From NCBI GenBank assembly GCA_029932715.1, contig JAOZPO010000058.1, positions 1 through 8,267 on the forward strand: a stretch of 8,267 nt of DNA, written 5' to 3'. Positions within the stretch are counted from its first letter, which is position 1. Every line of letters starts with the position of its first letter. The notes under the pieces were generated by a model that was not told the DNA's origin, did no database searches, and saw nothing but the letters and a program-made list of their open reading frames with translations. The stretch is from Halobacteria archaeon (GTDB taxonomy: Archaea > Halobacteriota > Syntropharchaeia > Alkanophagales > Methanospirareceae). The position numbers and the translations under genes were made by a program. Shown here piece after piece: positions 5,923-8,267 of this stretch.

Positions 5923-6918
5923 TCATCCCTGAATGAACAATCCAGCAATGCAGAATGCTATCGTCAACGCATACATCGAGAGCACCGCTTGCTTCTCTGT
6001 CATCTGGTAATAGTATGGCAGTACCCACTTTAATGTCAACCGATTCGGTACTTCTAACGTACCATCTGCCCGTGTTCTTCCAAACTTCACTATCCGCCAT
6101 TGCCAATCATCCGGATTAACTCGGTGCATCAGCCGCCAGTAGGCATACATCAGGAAATTGACCGTGTGTGGTATTAGCATGACGAACCCGGAAACTAAAA
6201 AGCCTGATACCACTATTGCCGCACCAATCGCAGCACCTATGGATAACGCGCCGATGTTACCCCAGAATATCCTGGCGGGATAGAAGTTGTACCAGAGGAA
6301 GCCCAAAGTGGCACCGAGGAGACAAGCCAGCAAAAAAACACCTGTATTACAGCTCGCTATTATAAGTTTTAATAGCATAAATGCAATTACAATCGCCGAT
6401 AGCCCAGCCGCCAGTCCATTAAAGCCCGAATGCATGTTCACTAAGTTCGCTACTACAAGCACGTAAACCGGTATAATCAGGAGGAGATAGAACACGCCGA
6501 AGTCTATGTACCCTATAAACGGTACCAGGACCGTAGTTGAGGTTATCTCGAATATCAACCGATATGAGAAGAAGAATAGCACGAATATCTTCACAGGTCT
6601 GCCGACATCTACAAAATCATCTACAAGCCCAAACGCAGCAAATAATCCCGCTACTGTTACTATAGCCCAATCTGAGTCGGTTAGATGTACAACTACTGGA
6701 ACCGGCAGATGTTCTAACAGCGTTGCTATACTGAACACTAAGAAGACAACACCTATGATCACTAATCCACCTCTTGTGGGAATGTCCCGCAAATCACGCT
6801 TGTATCTGTCTTTTACTACTACGTCCTTATCCTTCAATTTCTTTATTGCACACGGTACCGTTGCCATAGTAGCAATGAAGGACGCCACAATCATGACTGC
6901 GATCAATAGTGTCTGCAT
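5923..6918 (-). CDS. Polyprenyl-phosphate glycosylphosphotransferase (MraY/Alg7 family)
   Basis: A 331-residue integral membrane enzyme with about ten predicted hydrophobic segments. The family moves a sugar 1-phosphate from a UDP-sugar onto a polyprenyl (in archaea dolichyl) phosphate, the first step of lipid-linked glycan assembly for N-glycosylation (AglH-type) or other surface glycans. Visible motifs are RDIPTRGGLVII (44-55), GLVDDFVDVGRPVK (97-110) with the catalytic Asp pair 100-101, and NLVNMHSGFNGLAAG (158-172). PARIFWGNIGALSIGA (214-229) is the family's G-D-x-G site, but with Asn221 in place of the Asp. The C-terminal VKFGRTRADGTLEVPNRLTL (277-296) and TEKQA stretches are characteristic of archaeal members. 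It follows uppP by 53 bases on the same strand with no terminator between, so co-transcription is likely. No good ribosome binding site is seen. The sugar substrate cannot be told from sequence. Confidence 0.88.
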   Translation of the reverse strand: MQTLLIAVMIVASFIATMATVPCAIKKLKDKDVVVKDRYKRDLRDIPTRGGLVIIGVVFLVFSIATLLEHLPVPVVVHLTDSDWAIVTVAGLFAAFGLVDDFVDVGRPVKIFVLFFFSYRLIFEITSTTVLVPFIGYIDFGVFYLLLIIPVYVLVVANLVNMHSGFNGLAAGLSAIVIAFMLLKLIIASCNTGVFLLACLLGATLGFLWYNFYPARIFWGNIGALSIGAAIGAAIVVSGFLVSGFVMLIPHTVNFLMYAYWRLMHRVNPDDWQWRIVKFGRTRADGTLEVPNRLTLKWVLPYYYQMTEKQAVLSMYALTIAFCIAGLFIQG

Positions 6919-6940
6919 AATCGTACCATATATACGTTTA

Positions 6941-6968
6941 TTTTTACCTTTTTTTTCCTTTTTACCTT
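6941..6968. repeat. 10-bp direct repeat in the uppP-transferase gap
   Basis: TTTTTACCTT occurs at 6941-6950 and again at 6959-6968 on the + strand. The intervening bases are also pyrimidine-only. On the coding (minus) strand this is a purine-rich AAGGTAAAAA repeat just before the transferase gene. AAGGT could act as a ribosome entry element, but it is more than 20 bases from the ATG. It could also be simple low-complexity spacer. Confidence 0.35.
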
Positions 6969-6971
6969 AAT

Positions 6972-7745
6972 TTAGCTTAGCAGTACTGGCAACTGTGATA
7001 CTAAAAGCGTAAGTACTCCTAAGGATACGCAAAAATACGCAAAATTCACTCTCTTCGCGAATCGCAGTAGGAGGTCAATCGTTAAATAGCCTATTATAAG
7101 TGCCGACAATACCATAAAAGCACAGCCAGCCGTTTTAAAACCGCTCCTGACATCGAACAGTACAATAGCGCCAAGTACCGCAGGAACGCTCATGATGAAC
7201 GAGAGTTTCAATGCGAGTTCCTGTTCGATGCCGCACATCAATAGGGCGGTAATTGTCGTTCCCGACCGGGAGATTCCGGGTAAAATAGAAAAGCCCTGTG
7301 CAAGCCCTGCTAAGACCATGTCCTTTGTCGTTACCTCTTTGAGAGTCCTGTAACTGCTGCTCATGCGCTTTTGAACGCCGAGTATGAGACCCGTTAGTAT
7401 CAACATCACAGCGATTAAAATATTTGCTATTTCCCCGGTTGCAAACAAGTTTTTGATGAAAATCAGGAGTGGTAGTGCGGTAATTGCGGTTGATAGCGTT
7501 GCGGTGAGGATCATCTTTAACAGCTTCGAGTCGCGACTTAGCATAGATACGAAATCGTTTCTAAACTTGATAATAACCGCGAGCATTGTTCCTATATGGA
7601 GTAGTATAGCAACGCTCATGGCATCCGCTAAGTCTATCTGCATAAAATTTAGCATAACAAGCATTGTCTGCCCTTGACTGCTAACCGGCAGCCATTCCAT
7701 AACTCCCTGAAGCACACCAAGAAAGATAGATTGTAGTATATCCAT
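6972..7745 (-). CDS. uppP: Polyprenyl-diphosphate phosphatase, UppP/BacA family
   Basis: A 257-residue integral membrane protein (family about 260-275) that removes one phosphate from a C55-type polyprenyl diphosphate to regenerate the lipid carrier. In archaea the likely substrate is a dolichyl-type diphosphate released after glycan transfer. The first active-site motif is LQGVMEWLPVSSQGQ (12-26) and the second is GFSILPGISRSGTT (151-164), with Arg160 and Ser161 in the expected places. Compared with the bacterial enzyme, the first Glu is Gln13 and the active-site His is Gln26, while Glu17 is kept. I believe such changes occur in archaeal members but could not check. About eight hydrophobic segments are visible. 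It leads the probable two-gene unit with the glycosylphosphotransferase. AAGGA lies 11 bases before the ATG. Confidence 0.88.
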   Translation of the reverse strand: MDILQSIFLGVLQGVMEWLPVSSQGQTMLVMLNFMQIDLADAMSVAILLHIGTMLAVIIKFRNDFVSMLSRDSKLLKMILTATLSTAITALPLLIFIKNLFATGEIANILIAVMLILTGLILGVQKRMSSSYRTLKEVTTKDMVLAGLAQGFSILPGISRSGTTITALLMCGIEQELALKLSFIMSVPAVLGAIVLFDVRSGFKTAGCAFMVLSALIIGYLTIDLLLRFAKRVNFAYFCVSLGVLTLLVSQLPVLLS

Positions 7746-7772
7746 GCATTTGCTTATCCTTGTCTATCGCGG

Positions 7773-7782
7773 TATAAATAAT
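7773..7782 (-). promoter_or_regulatory. Probable uppP promoter
   Basis: On the minus strand ATTATTTATA lies 28-37 bases before the uppP ATG, preceded by the purine-rich AAAAGGTGAAG as a possible BRE. Initiation about 25 bases downstream would leave a very short leader. It may also drive the downstream glycosylphosphotransferase gene. Confidence 0.4.
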
Positions 7783-7858
7783 CTTCACCTTTTGAACGCT
7801 CGAACTGCCCCAGGAAGTCCGCTAAATTTTACTGATTTACACCCAATTATTTCCACTT

Positions 7859-7866
7859 AAAAAAAA
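7859..7866 (-). terminator. T8 tract downstream of the main TRAM terminator
   Basis: An A8 run on the + strand is T8 on the minus strand, about 40 bases beyond the T17 tract. It could be a back-up terminator insulating uppP from the TRAM transcript. No hairpin is evident. Confidence 0.3.
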
Positions 7867-7904
7867 GTTGCACTTGTGGAACTTATATATACCAGAACAA
7901 TTTC

Positions 7905-7946
7905 AAAAAAAAAAAAAAAAATGAGTGGACAATAGTATTGAACCAC
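7905..7946 (-). terminator. Hairpin plus T17 terminator of the TRAM gene
   Basis: Read on the minus strand, GTGG and CCAC (7946-7943 and 7928-7925) flank an inner CAAT/ATTG pair (7940-7937 and 7933-7930) with a 3-base loop and a small TT/T internal loop. Three bases later comes an unbroken run of 17 T (7921-7905). This hairpin plus T run lies about 65 bases past the TRAM stop codon and should end that transcript. The T run alone would suffice for archaeal polymerase. The exact homopolymer length could be affected by sequencing error. Confidence 0.6.
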
Positions 7947-8010
7947 CACAGCCCTAACTATAGCCCTACTCCAAAGATGCAGTATACTATATTAGAAGCG
8001 TAAGGAAATA

Positions 8011-8229
8011 TTATTCTTCCGACACTACTTCTCCAAATGCAACTCTACGCGAAACTTTCGTTATTTTTACTTTCACTTCATCTCCCTTTTTCGTGTTGGG
8101 TACAAAGACCACAAAGCCCTCTATTCGCGCTAATCCATCTCCTTCTCTACCTACATCCTCTACCTTTACGTCATGGACGTCTCCAACATTCAGTGGGGAA
8201 CTTACTCCCCCTCTTTCTCTATATTGCAT
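8011..8229 (-). CDS. Small TRAM-domain RNA-binding protein
   Basis: A 72-residue protein made almost entirely of one TRAM domain, an OB-like beta barrel that binds RNA. It runs from VGDVHDVKVEDVGREGDGLA (15-34) through RIEGFVVFVPNTKKGDEVKV (35-54) to KITKVSRRVAFGEVV (55-69). The G-R-E-G-D-G-x-A and F-V-P-x-x-x-x-G-D-x-V elements are the family signature. Stand-alone TRAM proteins are common in euryarchaea, often in several copies, and some have been described as cold-related RNA chaperones. The larger TRAM proteins (TrmA/RumA and MiaB types) have extra catalytic domains that are absent here. A strong AAAGGAGGT (8249-8241) lies 12 bases before the ATG, a rather long spacing. An in-frame TAA two codons upstream rules out a longer start. 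It is monocistronic as far as the window shows. Confidence 0.92.
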   Translation of the reverse strand: MQYRERGGVSSPLNVGDVHDVKVEDVGREGDGLARIEGFVVFVPNTKKGDEVKVKITKVSRRVAFGEVVSEE

Positions 8230-8267
8230 GCCTTAAAAAAACCTCCTTTCTTTGGTGATGCACTATG

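Noticed and set aside
6927..6936. TATATATG just before the glycosylphosphotransferase gene as its own promoter
   Set aside because: It lies only about 9-18 bases before the ATG, so a start site 25 bases downstream would fall inside the gene.
6506..6970. 154-codon + strand frame opposite the glycosylphosphotransferase
   Set aside because: It is antisense to a well-supported gene, rich in Thr/Ser/Asn, and has no family motif.
7794..7811. tRNA T-loop-like sequence (CAGTTCGAGCG) on the minus strand
   Set aside because: The stem flanking the loop does not pair, and no acceptor, D or anticodon arm can be found around it.
1..8267. CRISPR array, insertion sequence, attachment site or phage genes
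   Set aside because: I saw no regularly spaced repeats, transposase or integrase motifs, or long terminal inverted repeats.

Overview
The window is archaeal, most likely from a methanogen- or ANME-type euryarchaeon. It encodes RNA polymerase subunit Rpo7 (RpoE'), Spt4, ribosomal proteins S24e and S27ae, a small stand-alone TRAM-domain protein, and a MraY/Alg7-type glycosylphosphotransferase of archaeal style. Candidate promoters are BRE/TATA-like, start sites carry GGAGG- or GGTGG-like ribosome binding sites, and the clearest terminator ends in a long T run. The narrower assignment (methanogen or ANME relative) is an inference from the TRAM protein and phosphoenolpyruvate synthase. No marker gene settles it.

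Layout. (1) 1-779, + strand: a membrane-anchored protein with probable OB-folds. (2) 780-1046: a 267-base gap with a short inverted repeat, a good BRE/TATA-like promoter and a 16-codon reading frame whose stop overlaps the galU start as ATGA. (3) 1047-1916, + strand: galU, UTP-glucose-1-phosphate uridylyltransferase. (4) 1917-2143: the convergent gap between galU and the minus-strand information-processing operon. It holds pyrimidine-rich tracts and a possible small minus-strand reading frame split in two at an (AG)6 repeat. (5) 2144-5803, - strand: a tightly packed operon, transcribed ppsA > rpo7 > spt4 > rps24e > rps27ae, with overlaps of 26 and 1 bases and then gaps of 6 bases. (6) 5923-6918 and 6972-7745, - strand: a polyprenyl-phosphate glycosylphosphotransferase and a polyprenyl-diphosphate phosphatase (UppP/BacA family), in the order uppP > transferase. 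(7) 7746-8010: a gap with the uppP promoter and a hairpin plus T17 terminator for the next gene. (8) 8011-8229, - strand: the TRAM protein.

Functionally, uppP and the transferase fit the two ends of one lipid-carrier cycle. UppP regenerates polyprenyl phosphate, and the transferase loads it with the first sugar phosphate for N-glycans or other surface glycans. GalU can supply UDP-glucose to the same general process. The ppsA operon joins gluconeogenic PEP synthesis to transcription and ribosome genes; the 26-base overlap between ppsA and rpo7 suggests coupled translation.

Most of the window is ordinary core genome, and I see no convincing new multi-gene system. The best leads are the repeat-interrupted reading frame after rps27ae, the ppsA/rpo7 overlap with no DUF359 gene in the operon, two departures from expected metal-binding residues (Spt4 C-x-C; transferase Asp to Asn), the leader peptide abutting galU, and the structured 3' region of the TRAM gene.
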